Shown: positions 36,955 through 45,870 of the stretch, in pieces | Layout of the letters: the number at the start of each line of letters is the position of its first letter | Position numbering within the stretch: position 1 is the first letter of the stretch | Assembly: GCA_001464275.1 (NCBI GenBank) | Contig: LNFL01000140.1 | Span: 1-58,906, forward strand | DNA length: 58,906 nt | Source of the DNA: Actinobacteria bacterium Ga0077560 | Lineage (GTDB): Bacteria > Actinomycetota > Thermoleophilia > Miltoncostaeales > Miltoncostaeaceae | Direction of reading: 5' to 3' | The notes under the pieces: generated by a model | Databases searched by the model: none | Told to the model about the DNA's origin: nothing | Seen by the model: only the letters and a program-made list of their open reading frames with translations | Position numbers and translations under genes: made by a program

Positions 36955-38457
36955 CGAGACCGTCACGACCGCGGACGGGACGTCGTGGGTGATCGGCAAC
37001 GTCTCCCTCGCGGTTCCGGCGGACGGGTTCCCCGTGATCGCCTATCACGACGCCACCGCGGGCGACCTCAAGGTCATGAAGTGCAACGACGCCGCCTGCG
37101 CCGGCGGCGACGAGACGGTCACCACGGCCTACTCGACCAACAACGCGGGGTTCGGCAATGCGATCGGCATCGGCCAGGACGGCAGGCCCGTCATCGCCTT
37201 CAGCGTCGTCACCGCCGGCAGCTCCGACCTCATGTTCATGCGCTGCAACGACGCGGCGTGCGCCGGCGGTGACGAGACGGTCATGCCGGTGGCGACCACC
37301 GGTGATGCCGGCGACGCACCGTCGATGGTGGTGCCTCCGGACGGCAGGCCCATCATCAGCTACTACGCCGACGACACCGACGATCTGCGCGTCACCCGGT
37401 GCACGGACGCGTCCTGCACGCCGGCCGGTGGCGGACCTCCTGTTGCCGCAGACGCCGTCGGTGACGTGGGCGACCACAGCGCAATCGCGGTGAACGCGGC
37501 CGGCCGCCCCAGGGTCAGCTACCACGACGCCACGAACGGTGACCTGAAGCTGATGGAGTGCAATGACGCCGCATGCACCGGCGACGACGAGACCATCACC
37601 GTCGTGGACGCCGACGACGCCGGGGCGTCGAGCGCGATCGCCATGGACGCCAACGACCGCCCCGTCATCGCCTACCAGAGCGGGGGCGCGAACGGCCTGC
37701 GGGTCGCGGCGTCCAACCCGGCCGCGACCGCCCCCGCCGGGGCGCTGAACCTGGGATCGGTGGACGCCACCGCGGGGGGAGCGGCCACCGCCACCCTCAC
37801 CGTCACCAGCTCCGGCACCACGCCCGTCACGTTCGGCACGCCCTCGGTGACGGGGGCCGACGGGGCGAGGTTCACCGTGACCGGGGGCACCTGCGCCGGC
37901 GCCGCGGTGAACCCGGGTGCCACCTGCACCGTGACGCTGTCGTTCGCCCCGGGGGAGGTGGGCACGGTCACCGACACCCTCACGCTGCCGAGCGACGACC
38001 CGGCCGGCGCGCTGGTGCGCACCGTGACCGGCACGGGGACGTTCACCGGCACGCCGCCCACCGACCCGGGCTTCGCCCCACCCCCGTCCACCCCGGATCC
38101 CGCGCCAACCACGCCGTCACCCCGGGCCCCGGCCCTCACCGCGCTCACCGCCGCCAAACGCGTCCTCACGGTCCGGGCGGCCGACGCCACCACCGCCGCC
38201 CTCGTGATCGCCGCACCGCGGCCCACGGGCCCGGCGCTCACCCGCGCCCTGGCCGCATGCGCCAAACGCCGCGGCGCCGCGCGCACGCGCTGCACCGACA
38301 CCGCCCGATGGACGACCATCCGCAGGGCCAGCGTCACCCTCACCGCCGGCACCGGCACCCTCCGCCTCGGGAAGGTCTCCGGCCGGCACCGGGTCACGGT
38401 CACCCTCACCGGCCCCGGCGGCACCGCCACCGCGACCCGCACGCTGCGCATCCGCTG

Positions 38458-40413
38458 ATGGTCAAGGACCGGCCGATTGCGGTCGATCCACCCATGGTGA
38501 TCCCCGCCCTCCCCCGCCTGCGGCACGGTCTGCTGACGGCCGCGCTCCTGCTGACCGCCGTCCTGCCGGGCACGGCCTCAGCGACGACCCTCTATCCGCG
38601 CGTCATCGACGCCCCGGTCTCCGGGGTGAGCGGCGTGAGCAGCGCGTTGACGGTGCGTCCCGACGGCCGCCCGGTCATCGTGCACCTACAGGTCAGCGGC
38701 TCGGCGTACAGCCTGCGCGCCGTCGACTGCGCCGATCCGGCGTGCGCGTCCGGCACCGAGAGCGTCTCGCAGGTCGCCGTGTCGACGGGGCTGTTCGGGA
38801 TGGGCGTCTCGATGGCCACCAGGGCCGACGGCAACCCCCTCCTCATCGTGCAGGACCAGCTCGCCGACCGACTGCACGCCATCGCCTGCAACGACCCCGC
38901 CTGCCAGGGCGGGGACGAGGCGAGCGCGGTGATCCTCACCTCCACGAACCTCGGCGTCGGCTCCACGGTCGCCATCCCGGCGGACGGCCTGCCGGTCATC
39001 GCATACGGCCATCTCGACGACGACGACCTGCTGGTCGTCAAGTGCAACGACGCGGGCTGCCAGGGCGGGGACGAGACGCTGTCGACCGTCGACGCCGTCT
39101 CGCAGGCCACCTCCACGCCGTCCATCACGATCGGCCAGAACGGCCTGCCGGTCATCGCCTACTACGACGCCACCGGGGGCGACCTCAAGCTCGCCCGCTG
39201 CAACGACGCGGCGTGCGCCGGCGGGGACGAGACGCTGATCACCCTCGACAGCACCGCCGACGTCGGCAAGACACCCTCGCTGCGCATCGGCCCCGGCGGC
39301 GGGCCGGTGGTGGCGTACTACGACGACACCACCGACGACCTCAAGGTGATTCGCTGCGACACCGCGACCTGCGCGTCGAGCCGCACCATCACCACGGTCG
39401 ACGCGACCGGCACGGTCGGGTCGACGCCGACCATGGCGATCGCCGCATCCGGGAACCCGGTCATCGCCTACCGGGACGGCACCCCCGACGAGCTGGCGCT
39501 CGCCGAGTGCAACGACCCCGCCTGCACGGGCGGCGACGAGACGATCTCCGTCGTCGACACCACCGGGACCGGTGTCGGCCTGTCGCCATGGCTCGCGCTG
39601 GGCGCCGATGGCACCCCGGTCATCTCATACGGGGTGTCCGGAGGGGGGTTCCGCCTGCGGGTCGCCGCGGTGAACGCCCGCGCCACCACGACGGCGGGCA
39701 CCGTGGACATGGGGTCCGCCGCGGTCACCGCCGCTCCGGCGACACGCACCCTGACGGTGACCAGCTCGGGGACCACGCCCGTGGTGCTCGGCACCCCGGC
39801 GATCACGGGCCCCGACGCGGGAGTGTTCTCGGTGACCGGCGGGACGTGCGCCGGTCAGAACGTCGCCCCGGGGGCGACCTGCACCGTGGAGATCGCCTTC
39901 GACCCCTCCGCGGCGGGGACCTTCACCGCCACCCTGACGCTGCCCGGCGACGACCCGACCGGCCCGCTCACCCGCGCGCTCACGGGCGCCGGCACCGTCG
40001 CGGCCCCGCCCGGCGCGGATCCCCCGGCCACCAGCCCCGACCCGCCGGCGGCGAACCCCGGCCCCGCCCCGGCGACCCCCGCCCCGGCGCTCACCGCCCT
40101 CACCGCCGCCAAGCGCGTCCTCACCGTCCGGGCCACCGACGCCACCACCGCCGCCCTCGTGATCGCCTCGCCGCGGCCCACGGGCGCCGCGCTCACCCGC
40201 GCCCTGACCGCATGCGCCAAACGCCGCGGCGCCGCGCGCACGCGCTGCACCGACGCCGCACGCTGGAGGACCATCCGCAGGGCCAGCGTCACCCTCACCG
40301 CCGGCACCGGCACCCTCCGTCTCGGGAAGGTCGCCGGCCGGCACCGGGTCACCGTCACCCTCACCGGCCCCGGCGGCACCGCCACCGCGACCCGCACGCT
40401 GCGCATCCGCTGA
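38458..40413 (+). CDS. Secreted repeat protein with propeller-like CX4C units, copy 2
   Basis: Paralogue of the preceding gene with the same order: signal peptide, six CX4C units (for example CNDAGCQGGDET), Ig-like domain and the same C-terminal beta domain. ATG 38458 overlaps the previous stop (TGATG); ATG 38494 would give a more usual signal peptide (MVIPALPRLRHGLL). The last ~300 nt are almost identical in DNA to the end of copy 1, while the repeat parts have diverged, which suggests recent conversion or constraint at the 3' end. Confidence 0.82.
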   Translation: MVKDRPIAVDPPMVIPALPRLRHGLLTAALLLTAVLPGTASATTLYPRVIDAPVSGVSGVSSALTVRPDGRPVIVHLQVSGSAYSLRAVDCADPACASGTESVSQVAVSTGLFGMGVSMATRADGNPLLIVQDQLADRLHAIACNDPACQGGDEASAVILTSTNLGVGSTVAIPADGLPVIAYGHLDDDDLLVVKCNDAGCQGGDETLSTVDAVSQATSTPSITIGQNGLPVIAYYDATGGDLKLARCNDAACAGGDETLITLDSTADVGKTPSLRIGPGGGPVVAYYDDTTDDLKVIRCDTATCASSRTITTVDATGTVGSTPTMAIAASGNPVIAYRDGTPDELALAECNDPACTGGDETISVVDTTGTGVGLSPWLALGADGTPVISYGVSGGGFRLRVAAVNARATTTAGTVDMGSAAVTAAPATRTLTVTSSGTTPVVLGTPAITGPDAGVFSVTGGTCAGQNVAPGATCTVEIAFDPSAAGTFTATLTLPGDDPTGPLTRALTGAGTVAAPPGADPPATSPDPPAANPGPAPATPAPALTALTAAKRVLTVRATDATTAALVIASPRPTGAALTRALTACAKRRGAARTRCTDAARWRTIRRASVTLTAGTGTLRLGKVAGRHRVTVTLTGPGGTATATRTLRIR

Positions 40414-40438
40414 GCGCGCGGGTCGCGGGTCGGCCCGG

Positions 40439-41185
40439 TCAGCGGCGGGCGCCCACCAGCACCAGGCGGCGCGCGCCCGGGGCGTACTCCTCCCCCGCCC
40501 ACCCGCCGTGCAGGGCGACGGTGCGGATGCCATGCACGGCGAGGAGCCGCACCAGATCCCCGGCCGTGGGCGTCCACTGGGCGAGGGTGCGGGTCACCGG
40601 CGGCGCGCCGTCACGCAGGAACCGGAACGCGGTGACGCGGGTGCCGGTCATGGCGTCCCAGCGGTGACGCAGCTCCATGGTGACCCCGCCCGCGGTGTAC
40701 CGGCCTTCCGAGGGCGGGGCCGGCGGCGCGCACTCGGCGGTCGCGCCCAGCTCCAGCACCAGCCGTCCGCCGCGGCGCAGCGACCCGGCGAGCGCCGCGA
40801 CCATCGCCGCCGCGTCGTCGTGGCCGCCGTAGCCCAGGCTGTTGCCCAGGCACAGCACCGCGTCCATGTCGTGCACGTGGACCTCCCGGGCATCCCCGCG
40901 CAGGAACCGCGCCGTGAGGCCGCGGCGTCGGGCCTCCCGCCGTGTGGTCGCGATGGCCTGTGCGGTGATGTCCACACCGGTCACCGTCGCGCCCAGCTCC
41001 GCCAGGAGCAGGGCGTGGCGGCCCAGGCCGCAGGGCGCGTCCAGCACCCGTGCGCCGGGGCCCAGCGCGGCGAGGCGGCGGATGGCCTCCACCTCCGCCC
41101 GGGTCACGTCCTCCGGCACCGCGGCCGCCCAGAAATCCAGGGCGGCGCCGGTGAAGAACACCTCGAGATCGTTGCCGTCGAGCAA
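40439..41185 (-). CDS. SAM-dependent methyltransferase
   Basis: A 248-residue class I methyltransferase: motif I ARVLDAPCGLGRHALLLAE, VTGVDITAQAI, and FLRGDAREVHVHDMDAVLCL with the acidic motif and motif IV. The C-terminal part is a beta-rich region ending AGEEYAPGARRLVLVG. Start TTG 41185 is chosen since GGAG lies 7 nt upstream and no ATG or GTG precedes the conserved ELLDGNDLEVFFTG. Substrate unknown. It is convergent with the repeat protein, 25 bp apart. Confidence 0.8.
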   Translation of the reverse strand: MLDGNDLEVFFTGAALDFWAAAVPEDVTRAEVEAIRRLAALGPGARVLDAPCGLGRHALLLAELGATVTGVDITAQAIATTRREARRRGLTARFLRGDAREVHVHDMDAVLCLGNSLGYGGHDDAAAMVAALAGSLRRGGRLVLELGATAECAPPAPPSEGRYTAGGVTMELRHRWDAMTGTRVTAFRFLRDGAPPVTRTLAQWTPTAGDLVRLLAVHGIRTVALHGGWAGEEYAPGARRLVLVGARR

Positions 41186-41340
41186 CTCGACACTCCCATC
41201 GTCATGCCCGCGCGCCGTTGGCGCCGCGAGCGGCTCAGCGTGCTGAGTCCGCCGGGCCGGCGGATGCCGGAGCGGCGGTGCGGGAGGCCGTGGCGGCCGT
41301 GATGTGCGGACGGGAATGCGACAGAGGCGTCGCGGTGATT

Positions 41341-42615
41341 CTACGCCCGGGACGGCTCCGGACGCAGCACCCAGCCCGCGAACCCGAGCATGAGGATCCC
41401 GGCGCCCGCGAGCACGCTGGCCGGCGGCAGCGCGGCCGCCACCGCGAGGCACCCGACGAGCCCGGCGACCGCCACCGCGCGGGGCAGGCCGGCCCGTCCC
41501 GCGGGAAGGCGCAGCGCCGAGGCGTTGGCCAGGGCGTAGTAGACGAGCACCAGCACGCTGGAGAAGCCGATCGCGCCCCGCACGTCGGCGATGGCCACCA
41601 CCCCGGCCACCACCAGGCCGGCGGCGAGCCCGGCGACGTGCGGCACACGGTGGCGGCGGTGCACCGCGGCGAGCGGGCGCGGCAGGTCGCCGTTGGCCGC
41701 CATCGCGAAGGCGGTGCGGCTCACCCCGGCCAGCAGCGACAGCAGCACCCCCAGGCTCGCCACGACTGCGGCAACCGCCACGACGGGCGCGAGCGCATCC
41801 AGGTTCCCGGCCTCCACCGCCGCCACCAGCGGCCGCGACGACGCGGCCAGCACCTCGGGCCCCACCGCCATGAGCGCCGCGCCCATCACCGCGGCGTACA
41901 CCGCGAACGCGATCGCCACGCTCAGCGCGATCGCCCGCGGGATGGTGCGGCGGGGGTCGCGCACCTCCTCACCCAGCGTCGCGAGGCGCGCATACCCGGC
42001 GAACGCGAAGAACAGGAACCCGGCGGCCTCGAGCACGCCGGCGGGCGAGCCCGTCCAGGCCTCGGCGATGCGCCCGGCGTCCGCCTGGCCGCCGCCGAGG
42101 GCGCCCACCAGGGCGGCCGCCAGTCCGGCGGCGACCACGGCGAGGATGGCCGCCGTGGCGCCGGCGGTCTTGGTGACCCCAAGGTGGTTCACGGCCACGC
42201 AGGCGGCCACCGCCGCCAGGGCGGGCACCTTCGGGTGCTCCGGCCACACGTGGTGGCCCAGCACCAGGGCCATCGCCGCGCACGAGGCGAGCTTGCCGGC
42301 GGTGAACGCCCACCCGGCGGCGAACCCGTACGCCGGGCCCAGCCGCCGCCCTGCGTACACGTACGCCCCACCGGACTCCGGGTACCGAGCCGCCAGGCGG
42401 GCCGAGGAGGTCGCGTTGCACGCCGCCACGGTCCCGGCGAGCACCAGGGCGAGCAGCAGCGCGGACCCCGCCGCGGCGGCGGCCGGCGCCACCGCGCCGA
42501 ACACCCCCGCGCCCAGCATGGCGCCCAGCCCGGTCACCAGGGCCAGCCCCGGGCCGAGGCGTCGCGAGAGGCGGGAGGCGGTGGTCACCCCCACATGCTC
42601 CCAGTCCCCGGTCAT
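41341..42615 (-). CDS. APC-family amino acid permease
   Basis: A 424-residue transporter with about 12 membrane helices and APC signatures: GLGAMLGAGVFGAVAP in helix 1, ARYPESGGAYVYAGRRLG, and FFAFAGYARLATLGEEVRDP with the helix 6 break. It probably imports or exchanges an amino acid or amine across the cytoplasmic membrane; substrate not predictable. It is divergent from msrB. Confidence 0.88.
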   Translation of the reverse strand: MTGDWEHVGVTTASRLSRRLGPGLALVTGLGAMLGAGVFGAVAPAAAAAGSALLLALVLAGTVAACNATSSARLAARYPESGGAYVYAGRRLGPAYGFAAGWAFTAGKLASCAAMALVLGHHVWPEHPKVPALAAVAACVAVNHLGVTKTAGATAAILAVVAAGLAAALVGALGGGQADAGRIAEAWTGSPAGVLEAAGFLFFAFAGYARLATLGEEVRDPRRTIPRAIALSVAIAFAVYAAVMGAALMAVGPEVLAASSRPLVAAVEAGNLDALAPVVAVAAVVASLGVLLSLLAGVSRTAFAMAANGDLPRPLAAVHRRHRVPHVAGLAAGLVVAGVVAIADVRGAIGFSSVLVLVYYALANASALRLPAGRAGLPRAVAVAGLVGCLAVAAALPPASVLAGAGILMLGFAGWVLRPEPSRA

Positions 42616-42680
42616 GCCGTGGCGGCTTGCGGTATCATCGGTGACGAAGGTGTAATCGACGCCACGACCGAGGGGGCCGC

Positions 42681-43094
42681 ATGTCCGCAGCCGACGACCC
42701 GCGCGACGCCGAGTGGCGGGAGCGCCTCAGCCCCGAGCAGTACGCCGTCACGCGGCAGGGCGCCACCGAACGCGCCTTCACGGGCCGCTACTGGGACTGC
42801 CACGAAGACGGTGTCTACCGCTGCGTCTGCTGCGGTGAGCCGCTGTTCGACGCGTCCGACAAGTTCGACTCGGGCACCGGATGGCCCAGCTTCACCCGGC
42901 CGCTCACCGAGGGCGCCGTGGAGGGCCGCACCGACACCTCGCACGGCATGACGCGCACCGAGGTGGTGTGCGGATCGTGCGACGCCCACCTGGGGCACGT
43001 GTTCCCGGACGGTCCCGCGCCGACGGGGCTGCGCTTCTGCATGAACTCCGCCTCGCTCGACCTGGCGCCCCGCGCCGGGGAGGAGCCGGCCTGA
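42681..43094 (+). CDS. msrB: Peptide-methionine (R)-S-oxide reductase MsrB
   Basis: This 137-residue enzyme is complete: [17 protein letters not shown], two CxxC zinc motifs (CVCC and CGSC), [18 protein letters not shown] and the catalytic RFCMNSASL. It reduces the R form of oxidised methionine. GAGGGGG lies 6 nt before the ATG. The next membrane gene begins 41 nt after its stop. Confidence 0.95.
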   Translation: MSAADDPRDAEWRERLSPEQYAVTRQGATERAFTGRYWDCHEDGVYRCVCCGEPLFDASDKFDSGTGWPSFTRPLTEGAVEGRTDTSHGMTRTEVVCGSCDAHLGHVFPDGPAPTGLRFCMNSASLDLAPRAGEEPA

Positions 43095-43135
43095 CCGACG
43101 CCGCCCGCACCGAGGCCGAGGAGGACGGCACCGCG

Positions 43136-43815
43136 GTGGTCAACGCCGCGATCGCGCTGGGCGTGGTCGCGGCAACGGCGCTGGTGGTGGGCCTCGCCAC
43201 CGACGCGCACCGGATCGCCTGCGCGGCGTTCCTGGTCTCCGGTGCCACCGCCGCGGCCGTGGTGCTGCTGGCGACGATCACGCGCCTGCTGTCCCCGGTC
43301 GACCCCCGCGGACGCGGGGACGGGGCGGCGGGGATCCGCGCGCTGGCCACGGCGGACCCGGCGTCGCTGGCGATCCACGACGCCGAGGCGCGGCGTCACG
43401 AACGCGCGCTGGCGGCCGTCGCCGACCTCCACGAGCGCCGGGCCTGGTGGATGACGGCGGTGGGCACGCTGGCGCTGGCGGCAAGCGCGCCCGTGTGGCT
43501 CCTGGCCGGCCCCGACGGGCCGGTCGCGGGGGCGTGCGGGACGATCGCCCTGCTGATGGTGGCGCTGGCCCCGCTCGCCGGGCTGGGGCTCTGCATGACC
43601 GCGATCACCGGGAGTGGGCACCGCCGGTGGTCGCCCCGGTCACGCCCGGGCACCCGGATCCGGTGCGCGCGATGGCGGCGCGCCGCATGGCCGCCGGGCT
43701 CGTTGGGGAGCTGGTCGTGCGCCGCCGCCGGGCGGTGACCGGGCTCATGGCCTGGCTGCTGGTCGCCGAGATCGCGGTGATCGCGCTGGTCGCCGCCATC
43801 GGAGCCGCGCGATGA
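43136..43815 (+). CDS. Membrane protein of unknown function, frame probably broken near 43610
   Basis: GTG 43136 has GAGGAGGA 10 nt upstream; CTG 43091 in CTGA with the msrB stop is an alternative. The frame gives two helices (ALGVVAATALVVGL, FLVSGATAAAVVLLATI), a soluble stretch, then two more (WWMTAVGTLALAASAPVWLL, GTIALLMVALAPLAGLGLC). It then becomes Arg/Trp/Ser-rich and ends at 43738. The frame one base off continues naturally as VVAPVTPGHPDPVRAMAARR and a last helix (MAWLLVAEIAVIALVAAIG), ending at 43815 in ATGA with the next gene. A one-base insertion or two-base loss near 43600-43625 explains this. Confidence 0.6.
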
Positions 43816-43988
43816 GCGGCCACGACGACCCCCGGGAGGCGCTCGGCGCGCTCCTGGCCGCCGCCCTTGGCGACGAGGGGGCCATGGCCCTCCTGGCGTT
43901 GATGGGCGCCGACGACCCGGTCGCGGCGCTCGGCCTGGAGGGCCTGCCCCCGGAGCTCAGTCCGCCCGGTCCGCCGCCGGGGCGTTGA
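43812..43988 (+). CDS. 58-residue protein of unknown function
   Basis: ATG 43812 overlaps the stop of the preceding membrane gene in its restored frame. The peptide (MSGHDDPREALGALLAAALG, EGAMALLALMGADDPVAALG, ending PPELSPPGPPPGR) is acidic, helical and Ala/Leu-rich with a Pro tail. It overlaps the convergent TerC gene by 32 bp. No family is known; support comes mainly from the ATGA coupling. Confidence 0.5.
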   Translation: MSGHDDPREALGALLAAALGDEGAMALLALMGADDPVAALGLEGLPPELSPPGPPPGR

Positions 43989-44973
43989 CCGGCGGGCCGC
44001 CGTGCCCGGCGTCACCGCCACCGTGCCCGGCGTCACCGCCACCGTCCCGCGTCGCGATGAGCGACCAGATGATGCTGATGGCCAGGGTGAGGGTGATCAC
44101 CGACAGCGAGAGCCAGATCGGCAGCTTGCCCACCGGCGTCTCCGACAGGATCAGCTTCGCGCCGGCGAAGGCGAGCAGGAACGCCAGCCCGTAGTGCAGG
44201 TGCACGAAGCGCTTCAGCAGGCCGGCGAGGCAGAAGTACAGGGCGCGCAGGCCCAGGACCGCCAGGGCGATGGACGCCCACACGATGAAGGTGTTGGTGG
44301 TGATGGCGAGGACCGCCGCCACCGAGTCGATGGCGAACACCAGGTCGCTGGCCTCGATGGCCACCAGCGCGACGAACAGCAGCGTCGCGACGCGCTTGCC
44401 GTCCCGGCGGATGAAGAACTTGTTGTCGTGGTAGTTCGGGTCCACCGGCATCACGCGGCGCACCAGGCGGACCATGGGGTTGCGGTCCGGGTCGGTGGGC
44501 TCGTCGTGCCGGAAGGCCATCTTCCAGCCCGTGTAGACCAGGAAGACACCGAAGACGTAGGCGGTCCAGAAGAAGGTTTCGAGCAGTTCGGCGCCCACGA
44601 AGATGAACACCAGCCGCAGCAGGAGCGCGCCGATGACACCCCAGAACAGCACCCTGTGCTGGTAGCGCGCGGGGACGGCGAAGTACCCGAAGATGAGCGC
44701 GAAGATGAAGACGTTGTCGACCGACAGCGCCTTCTCGATCAGGTAGGCCGAGTAGTAGGTGGCCGCCACCTCGCCGCCCTGCCACGCCCACAGCACACCA
44801 CCGAAGGCCAGGCCGGCGCCAATCCAGATGGCGCTCCAGATCGCGGCCTCCCGGAAGGAGACCTCGTGGTCGTCGCGGTGGAGGAACAGGTCCACGGCGA
44901 GCATGGCCACGATCGCCCCGCCGAAGGTGACCCACACCCAGAGCGGCACGGCGAAGTCGAGCGATTCGTTCAT
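43957..44973 (-). CDS. TerC/Alx-family membrane protein, probable manganese exporter
   Basis: A 338-residue protein with about nine membrane helices and TerC/Alx hallmarks: LIEKALSVDNVFIFALIFGYFAVP with the acidic residues near residues 80-90, then RRDGKRVATLLFVALVAIEASDLVFAIDSV. Family members export or handle Mn(II). A yybP-ykoY-type leader upstream supports that metal. The last 30 residues contain a GGDAGHG repeat that could bind metal. CGGGAG lies 9 nt before the ATG. No tellurite genes are nearby. Confidence 0.9.
   Translation of the reverse strand: MNESLDFAVPLWVWVTFGGAIVAMLAVDLFLHRDDHEVSFREAAIWSAIWIGAGLAFGGVLWAWQGGEVAATYYSAYLIEKALSVDNVFIFALIFGYFAVPARYQHRVLFWGVIGALLLRLVFIFVGAELLETFFWTAYVFGVFLVYTGWKMAFRHDEPTDPDRNPMVRLVRRVMPVDPNYHDNKFFIRRDGKRVATLLFVALVAIEASDLVFAIDSVAAVLAITTNTFIVWASIALAVLGLRALYFCLAGLLKRFVHLHYGLAFLLAFAGAKLILSETPVGKLPIWLSLSVITLTLAISIIWSLIATRDGGGDAGHGGGDAGHGGPPVNAPAADRAD
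44001..44042. repeat. Perfect 21-bp tandem duplication in the TerC tail
   Basis: Two identical 21-bp units (44001-44021, 44022-44042) encode the repeated seven residues GGDAGHG near the C-terminus of the TerC-family protein. Confidence 0.85.
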
Positions 44974-44984
44974 CAGGCGGGTCT

Positions 44985-45098
44985 CCCGGTCTCGTGAGGC
45001 GGCGACGAGCCGAGGTCTTCCCCACCCTGGTCACGGGCGACGCGGCCGGGCCGAAGCCGAACTGACGACCACGCACTCACGGGGTACTCCCCTCTGCG
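44985..45098 (-). promoter_or_regulatory. yybP-ykoY manganese riboswitch
   Basis: Read on the minus strand, the TerC leader contains the conserved blocks in order: GGGGAGTA (45092-45085), GTCGTCA, then GGGTGGGGAAGACC, and GAGACC close to the ATG. These match the conserved loop segments of the yybP-ykoY class, which senses Mn(II) and often precedes TerC/Alx, MntP or P-type ATPase genes. The 3' end reaches CGGGAG, the likely ribosome-binding site, so control of translation is possible; no separate expression-platform terminator with a T tract is visible. Confidence 0.8.
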
Positions 45099-45104
45099 GA
45101 GCGC

Positions 45105-45110
45105 AGCCTA
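45105..45110 (-). promoter_or_regulatory. -10 element of the riboswitch transcript
   Basis: TAGGCT on the minus strand; transcription would begin near 45098, a few bases before the first riboswitch block. No clear -35. Confidence 0.5.
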
Positions 45111-45133
45111 TCAGGTGCTCAAGGAAACCGGAA

Positions 45134-45164
45134 ATCCATGGCGCCCTTTTGGGGCGCCATGGAT
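45134..45164 (-). terminator. Intrinsic terminator after the lipoprotein gene
   Basis: 13-bp perfect stem (arms ATCCATGGCGCCC and GGGCGCCATGGAT) with a short AAAA-type loop, directly after the stop at 45164. On the minus strand it is followed by TTTCCGGTTTCCTT. It separates the lipoprotein from the TerC promoter. Confidence 0.75.
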
Positions 45165-45769
45165 CAGAGCGCGCGCCGGAAGTCGTTCAGGCGCCGCTGG
45201 ATCTCGTTCGCCAGGCGCCGCGCGGACGAGACGTCCCCGTCGCGGATGGCATCGAGGAAATCGCTCATCGCCCGCGCGAGGGGCGGGCCCAGCCGGGCCA
45301 GCCGGGCGCGCTGCCCGTCGAGCGTGGCGCTCTCCAGCTGGTACGAGCGCAGCCGCCGGATCGCCGCGTCGAAGATCCGCAGCTCCGCCCGCAGCAGGCG
45401 CAGGTTCGACCGGAACTCCGACGGGCTGTCGATGCGGCGCAGGGTGTTGGAGAACAGCGTGAGGGCCCGGAACGCCAGGGTGGTGTCCTGGGTGTACCGG
45501 CTGGGGCTCACCACCCGCACCCCGGGGCGGAGGGTCCGGCCGGGCGGCGGGGCCGGCGGCGCGGCCTGCGTGGTCACGGTCACCGTCACCGGCGGGGGCG
45601 CGGTGACCACGGGGATGGTGGTCGCCGGCGGCGCCGTCACCGGCGTCGGCGCGGCGGTGGTCACCGGCGGCGCAGCGGAGGTCACCACGACCGCCGAGCC
45701 CCCGCAGCCGGAGAGGGCCACCATCGCGAGCAGGACCACCGGCGTGGGTGTGAGGCGGGGGATTCGCAT
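45164..45769 (-). CDS. Lipoprotein with Thr/Pro spacer and helical domain
   Basis: A 201-residue lipoprotein: signal peptide with lipobox ALSGC, a Thr/Pro/Val spacer of about 45 residues, then a helical domain of about 125 residues with many Arg and Leu (FRALTLFSNTLRRIDSPSEF, RRLANEIQRRLNDFRRAL). The helical part resembles a four-helix arrangement but no family is recognised. TAAGAT lies 9 nt before the ATG, and an intrinsic terminator follows the stop, so it is monocistronic. Confidence 0.7.
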   Translation of the reverse strand: MRIPRLTPTPVVLLAMVALSGCGGSAVVVTSAAPPVTTAAPTPVTAPPATTIPVVTAPPPVTVTVTTQAAPPAPPPGRTLRPGVRVVSPSRYTQDTTLAFRALTLFSNTLRRIDSPSEFRSNLRLLRAELRIFDAAIRRLRSYQLESATLDGQRARLARLGPPLARAMSDFLDAIRDGDVSSARRLANEIQRRLNDFRRAL

Positions 45770-45778
45770 CGGCTGACG

Positions 45779-45784
45779 ATCTTA
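45779..45784 (-). promoter_or_regulatory. -10 element before the lipoprotein gene
   Basis: TAAGAT on the minus strand, 9 nt before ATG 45769. Confidence 0.4.
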
Positions 45785-45870
45785 CCCGCGGGCCCTCTGG
45801 GCGTTACACGCGGGGTACGCGCGGGCCCCCGGCGTTGCCGACCGGGGCCGCAGACTGCGAGGCTAGGGGC

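Noticed and set aside
44001..44042. CRISPR-like or regulatory direct repeat
   Set aside because: Only two adjacent copies without spacers, in frame inside the TerC gene.
43957..44973. Tellurium resistance operon
   Set aside because: Only a TerC/Alx-type membrane protein is present, without terD, terE or other ter genes, and its leader is a manganese-type riboswitch.
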